Part shown: piece by piece, positions 43,438 through 52,018 of the stretch | Numbering within the stretch: position 1 is the stretch's first letter | Layout of the letters: each line of letters begins with the position of its first letter | NCBI RefSeq assembly: GCF_900107155.1 | Contig: NZ_FNOX01000006.1 | Span: forward strand, 376,338-440,337 | DNA length: 64,000 bases | Source of the DNA: Pseudomonas salomonii | GTDB lineage: Bacteria; Pseudomonadota; Gammaproteobacteria; Pseudomonadales; Pseudomonadaceae | Reading direction: 5' to 3' | Position numbers and translations under genes: made by a program | Notes under the pieces: generated by a model | The model's input: the letters and a program-made list of their open reading frames with translations, nothing else | The model's database searches: none | What the model was told of the DNA's origin: nothing

Positions 43438-44535
43438 TCAGGCTTGGAAACGACGAATGGAAAACGCTTCGATGGGTTGGCGGCTGGCGCCTGTGCAGAC
43501 GATCTCTGCCAGGGCTTCACCGACGGCGGGGCCGAGCTGGAACCCGGCGCCGGCAAAGCCGAAACCGTGGAGCAGGCCAGGTTGGGTGCTGCTGGGGCCG
43601 ATCACCGGTTCATGATCGGGTAAGTAACCTTCGGTGCCGCTCCAGGTACGAATCGCCTGGGCACCCTTGAGAAACGGGTACAGCTCACCGGCATTGCGCA
43701 GAATCTCCAATACCGCCGCTTGCCCAGGGCGCGCCGTCAGCGGGCCAAGGGCAAAACCACGGCCGCCGCCGAGGATGCAATTGCCACGGGCGACTTGGCG
43801 CGCATAAATCCCGCCGCCTTCAACGCCGGTGCTCACGTTCATCACCACCGGCAGCGGCTCGGTGACCAGCATCGCCGGGTGCGCCGAAGTGATCGGCACC
43901 GGCTCGCCAAATTGCGCGGCGAGCGTCCCGGCCCAGGCCCCCGCGCAGTTCAGCAACCACGGCGCTTGCAGGTGCAGGCCATTGGCGCAGCGCACCCGGA
44001 AGCACTGGCCGTCATGTTCGATCTGAGTCACTTCGGCCTGCTCGTGCACCGCCGCGCCAAGACGCTGCGCCGCACGGGCGAAAGCAGGCGACACCAAACG
44101 CGGGTTGGCATGCCCGTCTTCGGGGCACAGCGAGGCGCCCACCGCGATGTCGCCCACCCACGGGAAGCGTGCGCGCAGCTCGGTGTAGTCCAGCAATTGC
44201 AAGCCCAGGCCAAACCCACGGGTCTGTTCGGCATAGGCTTGCAGCGCGGCGAAATCCCCATGGCTGCGCGCCAGTTTCAAATGCCCGGAGCGCACGTACT
44301 CGCCGTCGATGCCGATCAACCCCGGCAAGTCGGCCCACAGTTCATGAGCCCGTTGTGAGAGTGGCAGTTGGTGCAAGGGGCGGCCTTGGCGGCGCACGCC
44401 GCCGTAATTCACGCCGCTGGAGTGCGAGCCACAAAAGTCCCGCTCCACCAGGGCCACACGCTGGCCTTGGTGCGCGAGCATCAAGGCCGCCGACGCGCCG
44501 ACGATACCGCCGCCCAACACGATCACGTCGATCAT
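43438..44535 (-). CDS. FAD-dependent oxidoreductase, HcnC/DadA-like subunit
   Basis: 365 residues of the glycine-oxidase/D-amino-acid-dehydrogenase family: dinucleotide loop VLGGGIVGASAALMLA at residues 4-20, GVNYGGVRRQGR after it, GYLPDHEPVIGPSS and GFGFAGAGFQLGPAVGEALA near the end. With the two preceding genes it forms the three-part layout of hydrogen cyanide synthase (HcnABC), opine oxidases and D-hydroxyproline dehydrogenases. It is probably the catalytic subunit that oxidises an amine or amino acid. Its start overlaps the preceding gene by four bases (ATGA). Confidence 0.85.
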   Translation of the reverse strand: MIDVIVLGGGIVGASAALMLAHQGQRVALVERDFCGSHSSGVNYGGVRRQGRPLHQLPLSQRAHELWADLPGLIGIDGEYVRSGHLKLARSHGDFAALQAYAEQTRGFGLGLQLLDYTELRARFPWVGDIAVGASLCPEDGHANPRLVSPAFARAAQRLGAAVHEQAEVTQIEHDGQCFRVRCANGLHLQAPWLLNCAGAWAGTLAAQFGEPVPITSAHPAMLVTEPLPVVMNVSTGVEGGGIYARQVARGNCILGGGRGFALGPLTARPGQAAVLEILRNAGELYPFLKGAQAIRTWSGTEGYLPDHEPVIGPSSTQPGLLHGFGFAGAGFQLGPAVGEALAEIVCTGASRQPIEAFSIRRFQA

Positions 44536-45875
44536 GGCTGCACCTCTACACCAAACGGCAGCGGCTTGATCGGCGCCTGGCCACGCAAACGGCCAACCTC
44601 GTGTATGGCGCGACCGCTGCGCTCGGCCACAACCTCTGCTGCCGCCAGCCCACACATGCGGCCCTGGCAGCGGCCCATGCCGACCCGGCAATGGGCTTTG
44701 ACCCGGTTGATTTCCCAGTGGCCCTCATCGACGACGGCGCGTACATCGCCGACGCTGACTTCTTCGCAGCGGCACAGGATTAACGCATCCGGCGCCTGTG
44801 CGGCCCATTGCTCAGGGAAAGGGAACGCGGTTTCCAGGCCATGGCGAAAGCGCTGGATACCCGCCAGTTGTTGCTCAAGCAGCGCTGGGCGAAGCGGATC
44901 GATGGCGACGCCTGAATCTTCCAGGACCGCTAACGCCGCCCGTTCACCGGCCATTTGCGCGGCATCGGCGCCCATGATCCCGGCCCCGTCGCCCGCCAGG
45001 TACACGCCGCTGACGCTGCTGCGCCCGGCACTGTCGCGTTGTGGCAGCCATGCGCGGTTCAAAGGGTTCCAGGCAAACTCACAGCCGAGCAAATCCGCCA
45101 GTTGGGTCTCGCTGCGCAGCGCATGGGCGAACGCCACGGCATCGCATTCCAGCACCCGCTTGCCCCAGCGAATGCCACGCACCCGTTGCTCGCCGTCGAT
45201 CTGCTGGAGCGTCGCACCCTGGTGCACGGGAACCCCATGGGCGGTGAGCCAGGCACGGTAATAAATGCCTTTGGCCAGGGTCGCCGGTTGCCCCAGCAGC
45301 GCCGGCAAAGCACGGCACTGGGCACTCAATGGCGCGCTGTCGAGCACCGCCACCACCTTGGCCCCGGCCTTGGCATATTGGTAGGCGACCAGATACAGCA
45401 ACGGCCCACTGCCACACAACGCCACGCGCTCACCGATGGCACAGCCCTGATATTTCAACGCGATTTGTGCAGCGCCAAGGCTGTAGACGCCGGGCAAGGT
45501 CCAGCCCGGCACCGGCAGAATGCGGTCGGTGGCGCCGGTGGCGACGATAATCCGGGCGTACTCCACGCTTTCGGCGTGGCCGTTATTCAACATGTCCAGG
45601 CGACCGTCCTCGGCATTCCACACCAGGGTTTCGGGCCGGTAGTCGATCAGCGGCGCCAACTCATCCAGTGTGCGGTGCACGGCCGTCGCCTTGCCCGCCT
45701 CAAAGCCATACAGCTGCCTGGGCGAGCGCTGAAAATTGGCCGGTTGACGCCGATAGATCTGCCCGCCGCCGCGCAGGCTTTCATCCACCAGGCAAGGCTT
45801 GATGCCATGGTCGAGCAAGGTGCGCGCCGCGCTGATGCCCGCCGGGCCTGCGCCGACAATCACGATCGGTTTCAT
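44532..45875 (-). CDS. FAD/NAD(P)-binding oxidoreductase, HcnB/opine-oxidase subunit A-like
   Basis: 447 residues: FAD loop IVGAGPAGISAARTLL, a second nucleotide-binding segment VALCGSGPLLYLVAYQYA, GVYLAGDGAGIMGADAAQMAG, and a C-terminal cysteine cluster LCRCEEVSVGDV...CRVGMGRCQGRMCG that resembles a bacterioferritin-associated-ferredoxin type [2Fe-2S] site. It carries electrons between the catalytic flavoprotein and the small 2Fe-2S protein. ATGA overlaps on both sides (44532-44535 and 45872-45875) make translational coupling certain in practice. Confidence 0.87.
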   Translation of the reverse strand: MKPIVIVGAGPAGISAARTLLDHGIKPCLVDESLRGGGQIYRRQPANFQRSPRQLYGFEAGKATAVHRTLDELAPLIDYRPETLVWNAEDGRLDMLNNGHAESVEYARIIVATGATDRILPVPGWTLPGVYSLGAAQIALKYQGCAIGERVALCGSGPLLYLVAYQYAKAGAKVVAVLDSAPLSAQCRALPALLGQPATLAKGIYYRAWLTAHGVPVHQGATLQQIDGEQRVRGIRWGKRVLECDAVAFAHALRSETQLADLLGCEFAWNPLNRAWLPQRDSAGRSSVSGVYLAGDGAGIMGADAAQMAGERAALAVLEDSGVAIDPLRPALLEQQLAGIQRFRHGLETAFPFPEQWAAQAPDALILCRCEEVSVGDVRAVVDEGHWEINRVKAHCRVGMGRCQGRMCGLAAAEVVAERSGRAIHEVGRLRGQAPIKPLPFGVEVQP

Positions 45876-46162
45876 GCCTGACGCCCCGGATCGCGGCTGA
45901 TCGCCTGGCCCTCTTCCAACAGCGTTGAGCAAGCCCGCACACGGCGGCCATCTTCCAGCCGCACCCAGCAGTCCTGGCACGCGCCCATCAGGCAGAAACC
46001 GGCACGGCGTTCGGCGCTGAAATCGCTGCCGCGCAGGTGTTCGGCGCAGGTCAATATGGCGGTGAGCAACGTGTCGCCCAGCAAGCCGCTGGCCGGTTGA
46101 CCATCAAGGGTAAAGGCCAGGGCAGGGCGGCGGGTTTCGGCCAAACGTTTGAACAAGGCCAT
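45872..46162 (-). CDS. (2Fe-2S)-binding protein, HcnA-like
   Basis: 96 residues, a plant-type ferredoxin-like domain: GLLGDTLLTAILTCAEHLRG, then the cluster loop AGFCLMGACQDCWVRLEDG and, further on, RACSTLLEEG supplying the fourth cysteine. The alternative TTG start three bases earlier adds one residue. It is the gamma-type subunit of the three-part oxidase and begins within the stop of the permease gene (TGATG). Confidence 0.87.
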   Translation of the reverse strand: MALFKRLAETRRPALAFTLDGQPASGLLGDTLLTAILTCAEHLRGSDFSAERRAGFCLMGACQDCWVRLEDGRRVRACSTLLEEGQAISRDPGRQA

Positions 46163-46956
46163 CAATGTTTCCCCACCAGTACGCGGTCCAGGCCATACAC
46201 CCGGTCGAGCAGGATCATGGTGGCTGCGGTGAGTGCAATGACCAGCGCCGACACCGCCGCCATCATCGGGTCGATGGACTCGGTGGCGTACACATACATG
46301 CGCACCGGCAGGGTTTGCGTGGCTGGCGAGCTGACAAAAATAGACAGTGTCACTTCATCGAAACTGTTGATGAACGCCAGCAACCAGCCGCCGGCCACAC
46401 CCGGCAAAATCATCGGTAAGGTGATTTGACGGAACAGCGTGAAGCGCCCGGCACCGAGGGATTCGGCGGCTTGCTCGGCACTGCGATCAATACCAATGGC
46501 CGCCGCCAACACCAGGCGCAGCACATACGGTGTGATGATCACCACGTGCGCCAGCATCAGCCAGGTGAAGCTGCCATTGACGCCCATCAGCGCAAACAGA
46601 CGCAGCATCGCGACGCCCAGCACCAGGTGCGGAATGATGATGGGCGACAGGAACAACGCGCTGAAAAAGTTGCGCCCCGGGAACTGATAGCGGCTGATCG
46701 CCAGGGCGGCGGGCACTGCAATCAGGGTCGCCAGGGTGGCGGCGGTAAACGCCAGGATCAGGCTGTTGTAGAACGCCTGGATAAAGTCGGCACGCTCGAA
46801 CACTGCACGAAACCAGCGCAGCGAGAAGCCCGAGGTGGGCAGGCTCAGCGTGTTTTCCGGCGTGAAGGCCACCAGGCACACCACCACCAGCGGCGCCATC
46901 ATGAACAGCACCACCAAACCATGGAAACCGAGGGCCAAAGGACCGTTTCTGGACAT
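46162..46956 (-). CDS. ABC-transporter permease (PotC/PotI type)
   Basis: 264 residues with six membrane helices. The EAA loop is EQAAESLGAGRFTLFRQITLPMILPGV, as in polyamine/spermidine permeases of the PotC class. Inner membrane; partner of the next permease. Four bases separate it from the other permease gene, and its stop overlaps the 2Fe-2S start, so it belongs to the operon. Confidence 0.9.
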   Translation of the reverse strand: MSRNGPLALGFHGLVVLFMMAPLVVVCLVAFTPENTLSLPTSGFSLRWFRAVFERADFIQAFYNSLILAFTAATLATLIAVPAALAISRYQFPGRNFFSALFLSPIIIPHLVLGVAMLRLFALMGVNGSFTWLMLAHVVIITPYVLRLVLAAAIGIDRSAEQAAESLGAGRFTLFRQITLPMILPGVAGGWLLAFINSFDEVTLSIFVSSPATQTLPVRMYVYATESIDPMMAAVSALVIALTAATMILLDRVYGLDRVLVGKH

Positions 46957-46960
46957 GCGC

Positions 46961-47806
46961 TTAAACCCCCAGGGACTTTTTGTAGCGGCCTTCGACCATG
47001 CGGTTCCAGCTCAGCATGATCAGCAAATTGACCAACAGCAGCACCACCGCAATGGTCGCGCCCATGGGCCAGTTGAGTTCCGAGAGGTACTGGTCGTAGA
47101 CCACGGTGGCGACCATTTTCAGGCGGCGCCCGCCGAGCAGGCCGGGTATCGCAAACGAACTGGCGGCCAGGCCGAACACGATCAAGGTGCCGGACAGCAC
47201 GCCGGGCATCACTTGCGGCAACACGATCTTGCGCATCACCGTGGCCTGGCTGGCGCCCAGTGACAGCGCCGCCTGTTCCGCCGACGGGTCGAGCTTTTGC
47301 AGCGAGGTCCACACCGGGATGATCATGAACGGCAGCATCACGTGCACCAGTGCGATCACCACCGCGAACGGCGTGTACAACAGTTTCACCGGGCGCCCGC
47401 CGAGGAACTGAATCACCTGGTTGACCAGCCCGTCGGCACCCAGCAACAAGCTCCAGCCGAAGGCGCGCACCACCACCGAAATCAGCAGCGGCGTGAGGAT
47501 CAAAATCAAAAAGATCGAGCGCCACGGGGTGCCCATGCGGCTGAGGATGTAGGCTTCCGGTACGCCGATCACTACACACAGCAGAGTCACCAGCGCGCTG
47601 ATCCAGAAGGTGCGCCAGAAGATTTCGTAGAAGTACGCATCGCTGAACAGCGACAGGTAATGGGCAAAGGTCCACTCATCGGCCTTCACGCCCACCTGGT
47701 AGTCGAACACGTTGAACGACAGCACCAGGGTCATGAACAGCGGCAGGATCAGCAGGCCGCTAAACAGCAGCAGCGCCGGCAGCGACAACAGATAACCACG
47801 GCTCAT
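46961..47806 (-). CDS. ABC-transporter permease (PotB/PotH type)
   Basis: 281 residues with six membrane helices; the first is preceded by MSRGY. The EAA loop reads EQAALSLGASQATVMRKIVLPQVMPGVLSG. With the 264-residue permease it forms the heterodimeric channel of the importer. Its start overlaps the ATPase stop by four bases (47803-47806). Confidence 0.9.
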   Translation of the reverse strand: MSRGYLLSLPALLLFSGLLILPLFMTLVLSFNVFDYQVGVKADEWTFAHYLSLFSDAYFYEIFWRTFWISALVTLLCVVIGVPEAYILSRMGTPWRSIFLILILTPLLISVVVRAFGWSLLLGADGLVNQVIQFLGGRPVKLLYTPFAVVIALVHVMLPFMIIPVWTSLQKLDPSAEQAALSLGASQATVMRKIVLPQVMPGVLSGTLIVFGLAASSFAIPGLLGGRRLKMVATVVYDQYLSELNWPMGATIAVVLLLVNLLIMLSWNRMVEGRYKKSLGV

Positions 47807-48831
47807 GGGTGCACCTCATCCGCCGTCAGCACGCGCAGTAACTCGGCGTGCCAGTCCAGGCCCACCGCCGCGCCGCAACCGAGCGGTGCGCTGCCGTCGT
47901 TGCTGCGTACCACGGTGATTTCGCCCAGAGCCGTTTGGACGCGGTAGAGCCATTGGCTGCCGAAGAAATAACGGTCGAGGACCTTGCCTTGCAGGCGGCC
48001 TGCACCTGCATCCACCAGCTGGATTTTTTCCGGGCGCAGGCTCAGTACCAGTGGGCCGTCGCCGCCGGTATGACGCACTTGGGGGGTGCCGAATTCGTCG
48101 TAGTCACCGGCCAGCAAGTTGGCCTTGCCGACAAAGTCCGAGATAAACCGCGTACGTGGGTGTTCGTAGAGCTTGTAGGGCGCGTCGATCTGGGTCACGC
48201 GCCCGGCCTGCATCACCACGACGCGGTCGCTGATCGACAGGGCTTCGGCCTGATCGTGGGTGACCATCAAGGTGGTGATGCCCACGGCGCACTGAATACG
48301 GCGGATTTCAAACTGCATTTCTTCGCGCAGGTTGGCATCGAGGTTGGACAGCGGCTCATCCAGCAGCAGCACCGGCGGCTCGATCACCAGCGCACGCGCC
48401 AGGGCCACACGCTGGCGCTGGCCGCCGGACAATTCACGCGGATAGCGTTCGGCGTGTGAGGCCAGGCGCACCAGTTCCAACACGGTTTTGACTTTGCTGG
48501 CGATCTCGGCGGCCGGCACTTTGCGCATCTTCAGGCCGAAGGCCACGTTGTCGCGCACGCTCATGTGCGGGAACAGCGCGTAACTCTGGAACACCACGCC
48601 CAAGCCACGGCTGGCGGGTTTGGCGTGGGTGATGTCGCGGCCGTCGAGCAGGATCTGCCCGCCGCTCACGTCGACAAAGCCTGCGATCATTTGCAGGGTG
48701 GTGGTCTTGCCGCAGCCCGAAGGGCCGAGCAGGGAAACGAACTCGCCCTTTTCCACCGCAAGGTCGGTGGCGACCACTGCGTCGACGGCGCCGTAGCGTT
48801 TGCTCAAGGCGTTGAGTTGGAGAAAAGCCAT
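47803..48831 (-). CDS. ABC-transporter ATPase (PotA type)
   Basis: 342 residues. Walker A GPSGCGKTTTLQ, Q-loop VFQSYALFPHMSV, signature LSGGQRQRVALARAL, Walker B LLLDEPLSNLD and the switch histidine in TLMVTHDQAEAL are all intact; a TOBE domain follows from about residue 280. First gene of the operon, starting 242 bases from the divergent IclR gene. The promoter should lie in the AT-richer part of that gap. Confidence 0.92.
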   Translation of the reverse strand: MAFLQLNALSKRYGAVDAVVATDLAVEKGEFVSLLGPSGCGKTTTLQMIAGFVDVSGGQILLDGRDITHAKPASRGLGVVFQSYALFPHMSVRDNVAFGLKMRKVPAAEIASKVKTVLELVRLASHAERYPRELSGGQRQRVALARALVIEPPVLLLDEPLSNLDANLREEMQFEIRRIQCAVGITTLMVTHDQAEALSISDRVVVMQAGRVTQIDAPYKLYEHPRTRFISDFVGKANLLAGDYDEFGTPQVRHTGGDGPLVLSLRPEKIQLVDAGAGRLQGKVLDRYFFGSQWLYRVQTALGEITVVRSNDGSAPLGCGAAVGLDWHAELLRVLTADEVHP

Positions 48832-49005
48832 GTCTGCGTTCCACCTTTTTTGAGTCGCGTCGAAACGCGCTTTTTTGTTTTGGGCAGATGCGAAAAGAGT
48901 GTTGCGGGTGCGTTGGCGCTCGATCTCAAGTCGGCTGCCGGTTGTTGTTCATTTCGCCCCTGTGGACGCAGATTAGGACGAAGACTAGGATGGGCGGAAG
49001 ATGGA

Positions 49006-49022
49006 ATTTCACTGAACGGACT
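49006..49022. promoter_or_regulatory. Candidate IclR-type operator 1
   Basis: ATTTC-ACTGAAC-GGACT, an imperfect inverted repeat in the gap between the ABC operon and the iclR-type gene. It shares the half-site pattern and the ACTGARC spacer with operator 2, 72 bases to its right, which is why both are listed. Confidence 0.5.
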
Positions 49023-49073
49023 ATTATTTTCAGTTTTATTCACTCACCAGAATTTATATCGAGATTACGTGTT

Positions 49074-49904
49074 ATGGATTCCACTGAGCGGAATGAAGGC
49101 GCTAAGGAAGTCGGTGCGGGGAGCGTGTCTCGATTGTTCGCGTTGCTGCGCACCTTGGGCGAAGTACCCGAAGGCGGCGAGCGCGTGACCCAGCTCGCGC
49201 AGCAGGTCGGCCTGTCGCAGCCCACTACGCACCGCCTGCTGCGCAGCCTGATGGACGAAGGCATGGTTGAGCAGGATGGGCGCAGCAAGCGCTACCGCCT
49301 GAGCCTGGAGTTCTTCGCCCTGGCGGCCAACGCCGGCAAGACCGGCAACCTGCGCGACCTGGTGCGCCCGAGCATGTTGCGCCTGAGTGCGTCATTGGGC
49401 GATTCGCTGTTTCTGCTGGCGCGCAGCGGCTTTGATGCGATCTGCCTGGACCGCAGCGAAGGGCCGTATCCGATTCGCACCTTCACTGGCGATATTGGCG
49501 GGCGTGTGGCGCTCGGCGTGGGGCAGGGCAGTCTGGCCATCCTGGCGTTTTTGCCGGAGGAAGAGCGTGAGACGGTAATCCGCTACAACCTGCCACGCCT
49601 CAAGGATTTTCACCTGTATGACGAAGTGCTGCTGCGTTCCGAGGTCGAGAATGTGCGGCGCCTGGGTTATGCGGCGCGCAATACCGGTGTGCTCGAAGGC
49701 ATGGCCGGGTTGGCGGTGCCGATTCTGAATCGGGATGGGCATGCGGTGGCGGCGTTGAGTGTGGCGACCATCAGTGACCGCTTGGGGCCAAGCCGGTTGC
49801 CGATGGTGGTGGAGTTGCTCAAGCGCGAAGCGGCAGCGATCGGGCCTCGGATCAATCCGTTTGATCCGACGTTGCGTCGGCCGTCGCAGACTTTTGGTGG
49901 TTAG
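49074..49904 (+). CDS. IclR-family transcriptional regulator
   Basis: 276 residues: winged helix-turn-helix (about 20-80; VTQLAQQVGLSQPTTHRLLRSLMDEGMVEQ) and an IclR effector domain (from about 95; VRPSMLRLSASLGDSLFLLARSG, then GVLEGMAGLAVPILN). The ATG at 49074 is the natural start; the frame is open upstream only through the promoter region. It is divergent from the ABC importer/oxidase operon, and two matching candidate operators lie between and at its own start. It most likely responds to the imported substrate. Confidence 0.9.
   Translation: MDSTERNEGAKEVGAGSVSRLFALLRTLGEVPEGGERVTQLAQQVGLSQPTTHRLLRSLMDEGMVEQDGRSKRYRLSLEFFALAANAGKTGNLRDLVRPSMLRLSASLGDSLFLLARSGFDAICLDRSEGPYPIRTFTGDIGGRVALGVGQGSLAILAFLPEEERETVIRYNLPRLKDFHLYDEVLLRSEVENVRRLGYAARNTGVLEGMAGLAVPILNRDGHAVAALSVATISDRLGPSRLPMVVELLKREAAAIGPRINPFDPTLRRPSQTFGG
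49078..49094. promoter_or_regulatory. Candidate IclR-type operator 2, overlapping the start of the regulator gene
   Basis: ATTCC-ACTGAGC-GGAAT, a perfect inverted repeat that begins four bases into the coding sequence of the divergent regulator. The half-site type (ATTCC...GGAAT) fits operators reported for IclR-family proteins. Placement inside the first codons suggests autorepression. Confidence 0.5.
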
Positions 49905-50028
49905 CCGGTCTCAGCCACGATGCAAGCCAGCTCCCACAGGTCAGGTTGCAGCTAACGCGACAGGTGCGTGGCCGCGCCGACGGTTTTTGCCGCATCGGCT
50001 TGCGGATTATCAAAATACAATTAATATG

Positions 50029-50058
50029 ATCCGGGTAAAATAAATAACATCCGGGTAA
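50029..50058. promoter_or_regulatory. Two direct repeats before the DUF2239 gene
   Basis: ATCCGGGTAA occurs at 50029-50038 and again at 50049-50058, exactly 20 bases apart (about two helical turns), ending six bases before the start codon at 50065. The surroundings are AT-rich (AAAATACAATTAATATG upstream). A tandem binding site for a repressor that would block the promoter or ribosome site is plausible. Confidence 0.5.
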
Positions 50059-50064
50059 TAACCG

Positions 50065-50637
50065 ATGCGTATTCAAAATACAGCAGTTTGCACTGCCTTT
50101 GTCCGTCACCAGCGCGTGGCAGCCGGCTCCTATTCCCAGGTGGCCGAAGCGCTGGCGAGCCTTGACCTGCCCACCGGCAGCTTCCTGGTCTTCGACGATG
50201 TCACCGGCACCCAGGTCGACTACCCTTGGCCTGCCGGCTACGCGCCGGATCAACCGGTGCCGATCAAGCTCGATGAAGATCCACCCGCAGCGCCTGCGGT
50301 CGGGCGCCCCAAGCTGGGCGTGGTTGCGCGGGAAGTCACCCTGCTGCCGCGCCACTGGGAATGGCTGGCCCAACAACGTGGCGGCGCGTCGGCGGCATTA
50401 CGTCGGTTGGTGGATGAAGCGCGCAATGTTCATGCTGCCCGTGATCAAATGCGCCAGGCCAAAGAAGCCAGCTATCGTTTCATGAGCGCCCTCGGCGGCG
50501 ACCTGCCAGGGTTTGAAGACGCGTCACGGGCGCTGTTTGCCCAGGACGCTGCCGACTTTTCCCTAAAAATCGCGCATTGGCCGGTGGACGTACAGACGTA
50601 CCTGGCCTGGCTGTCACGCAATGCCTTCACCGCATAA
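50065..50637 (+). CDS. DUF2239 family protein
   Basis: 190 residues. The family pattern is clear: FVRHQRVAAGSYSQVAEALA at the front, SFLVFDDVTGTQVDYPWPAG, then GRPKLGVVAREVTLLPRHWEWL followed by GGASAALRRLVDEAR. Soluble and cytoplasmic; function unknown. The RRLVDEARN segment could be a DNA-contacting helix. It is followed by the MATE gene 25 bases on, so the two may be co-transcribed. Confidence 0.87.
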   Translation: MRIQNTAVCTAFVRHQRVAAGSYSQVAEALASLDLPTGSFLVFDDVTGTQVDYPWPAGYAPDQPVPIKLDEDPPAAPAVGRPKLGVVAREVTLLPRHWEWLAQQRGGASAALRRLVDEARNVHAARDQMRQAKEASYRFMSALGGDLPGFEDASRALFAQDAADFSLKIAHWPVDVQTYLAWLSRNAFTA

Positions 50638-50662
50638 CAATAATCCAGAGATTCAAACCAGT

Positions 50663-52018
50663 ATGGACGTCACCCCAAAGCGGCCGTTGTGGCAGATCTA
50701 CCTGATGTTTCTGGCACCCATGGTGCTGTCCAACTTCCTGCAAAGCTTTTCCGGCACCCTTAACGGCATCTATGTCGGGCAGATGCTCGGCACCCAGGCG
50801 CTGGCGGCGGTGTCGGGGATGTTCCCCATCGTGTTTTTCTTTATTGCGTTGGTGATCGGCCTGGGGGCGGGCGCTTCGGTGTTGATCGGGCAAGCCTGGG
50901 GCGCGCAGGAAACCGCGATGGTCAAGGTGATTACCGGCGCGACCCTGACGCTTGGCGCGCTGGTGGGCTTGATCGCGGCAGTGCTGGGCAGCCTGTTCGC
51001 GCGCCCGGCGTTGCAGGCGTTGGGTACCCCAATCGATGTACTCGACGACGCGGTGGGTTATGCCCAAATGATGATGCTGATCATGCCGCTGCTGTTGGTG
51101 TTCATCCTCTACACCCAACTATTGCGAGGCGTCAGCGATACGGTTTCGCCGTTGCTGGCGTTGATGGTCTCGACGCTGGTCGGCCTGCTGCTGACCCCGG
51201 CGCTGATTCGTGGCTGGATCGGCTTGCCGCCCATGGGCATTCAGAGTGCGGTGTATGCGGGCTTGGTGGGCAACGCGGCGGCCATGCTGTTTCTGATTTT
51301 GCGCCTGCGCCATAAAAACCATGTGATGGCGCCGGACCGTGAACTGCTCGCGGCCTTGCGCCTGGACCGGGCGATCCTCGGCAAGGTCCTGCGTATCGGC
51401 TTGCCAACCGGTTTGCAGATGGTGGTGTTGTCGCTGTCGGAGTTGGTGATTCTGGCGCTGGTCAACGGGCATGGCTCACAAGCTACGGCGGCCTATGGCG
51501 CGGTGACGCAGATCGTCAATTACGTGCAGTTCCCGGCGCTGTCGATTGCGATCACGGCCTCGATCCTCGGTGCCCAGGCGATCGGGGCCGGGCGCCTGGA
51601 GCGTATCGGGCCGATCCTGCGCACCGGGCTTGTGATCAACCTGTGCCTGACCGGTGGCTTGATCCTGTTGGGTTACCTGTTGTCCCACTGGTTGCTGGGC
51701 TTGTTTATCACCGACGACGCGGCACGGCTCAATGCCGAGCACCTGCTGCATATCATGCTGTGGAGCATCCTGGTGTTCGGGTTCCAGGCGGTGATCGGCG
51801 GGATCATGCGCGCCAGCGGCGTGGTGTTGATGCCGGTGGCGATTTCGATCTTCTGTGTGCTGTGCGTTGAGCTGCCGATGGCGTACCTGTTCAACGCGCA
51901 CTTCGGCCTGGAAGGCGTGTGGATGGCGTTTCCGGTGACCTACCTGGCGATGCTGGTGCTGCAGACCGCCTATTACCGGTTGGTGTGGCGCCACAAGCAG
52001 ATCAAACGGCTGGTATGA
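50663..52018 (+). CDS. MATE-family efflux transporter
   Basis: 451 residues with 12 membrane helices in two halves, beginning PLWQIYLMFLAPMVLSNFLQ. GGIMRASGVVLMPVAISIF in the second half is typical. MATE proteins export cationic drugs or metabolites using H+ or Na+. An earlier in-frame ATG (50621) overlaps the DUF2239 stop and would add 14 polar residues; the start at 50663 is preferred. Its 3' end overlaps the convergent tetR-type gene by 17 bases. Confidence 0.88.
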   Translation: MDVTPKRPLWQIYLMFLAPMVLSNFLQSFSGTLNGIYVGQMLGTQALAAVSGMFPIVFFFIALVIGLGAGASVLIGQAWGAQETAMVKVITGATLTLGALVGLIAAVLGSLFARPALQALGTPIDVLDDAVGYAQMMMLIMPLLLVFILYTQLLRGVSDTVSPLLALMVSTLVGLLLTPALIRGWIGLPPMGIQSAVYAGLVGNAAAMLFLILRLRHKNHVMAPDRELLAALRLDRAILGKVLRIGLPTGLQMVVLSLSELVILALVNGHGSQATAAYGAVTQIVNYVQFPALSIAITASILGAQAIGAGRLERIGPILRTGLVINLCLTGGLILLGYLLSHWLLGLFITDDAARLNAEHLLHIMLWSILVFGFQAVIGGIMRASGVVLMPVAISIFCVLCVELPMAYLFNAHFGLEGVWMAFPVTYLAMLVLQTAYYRLVWRHKQIKRLV

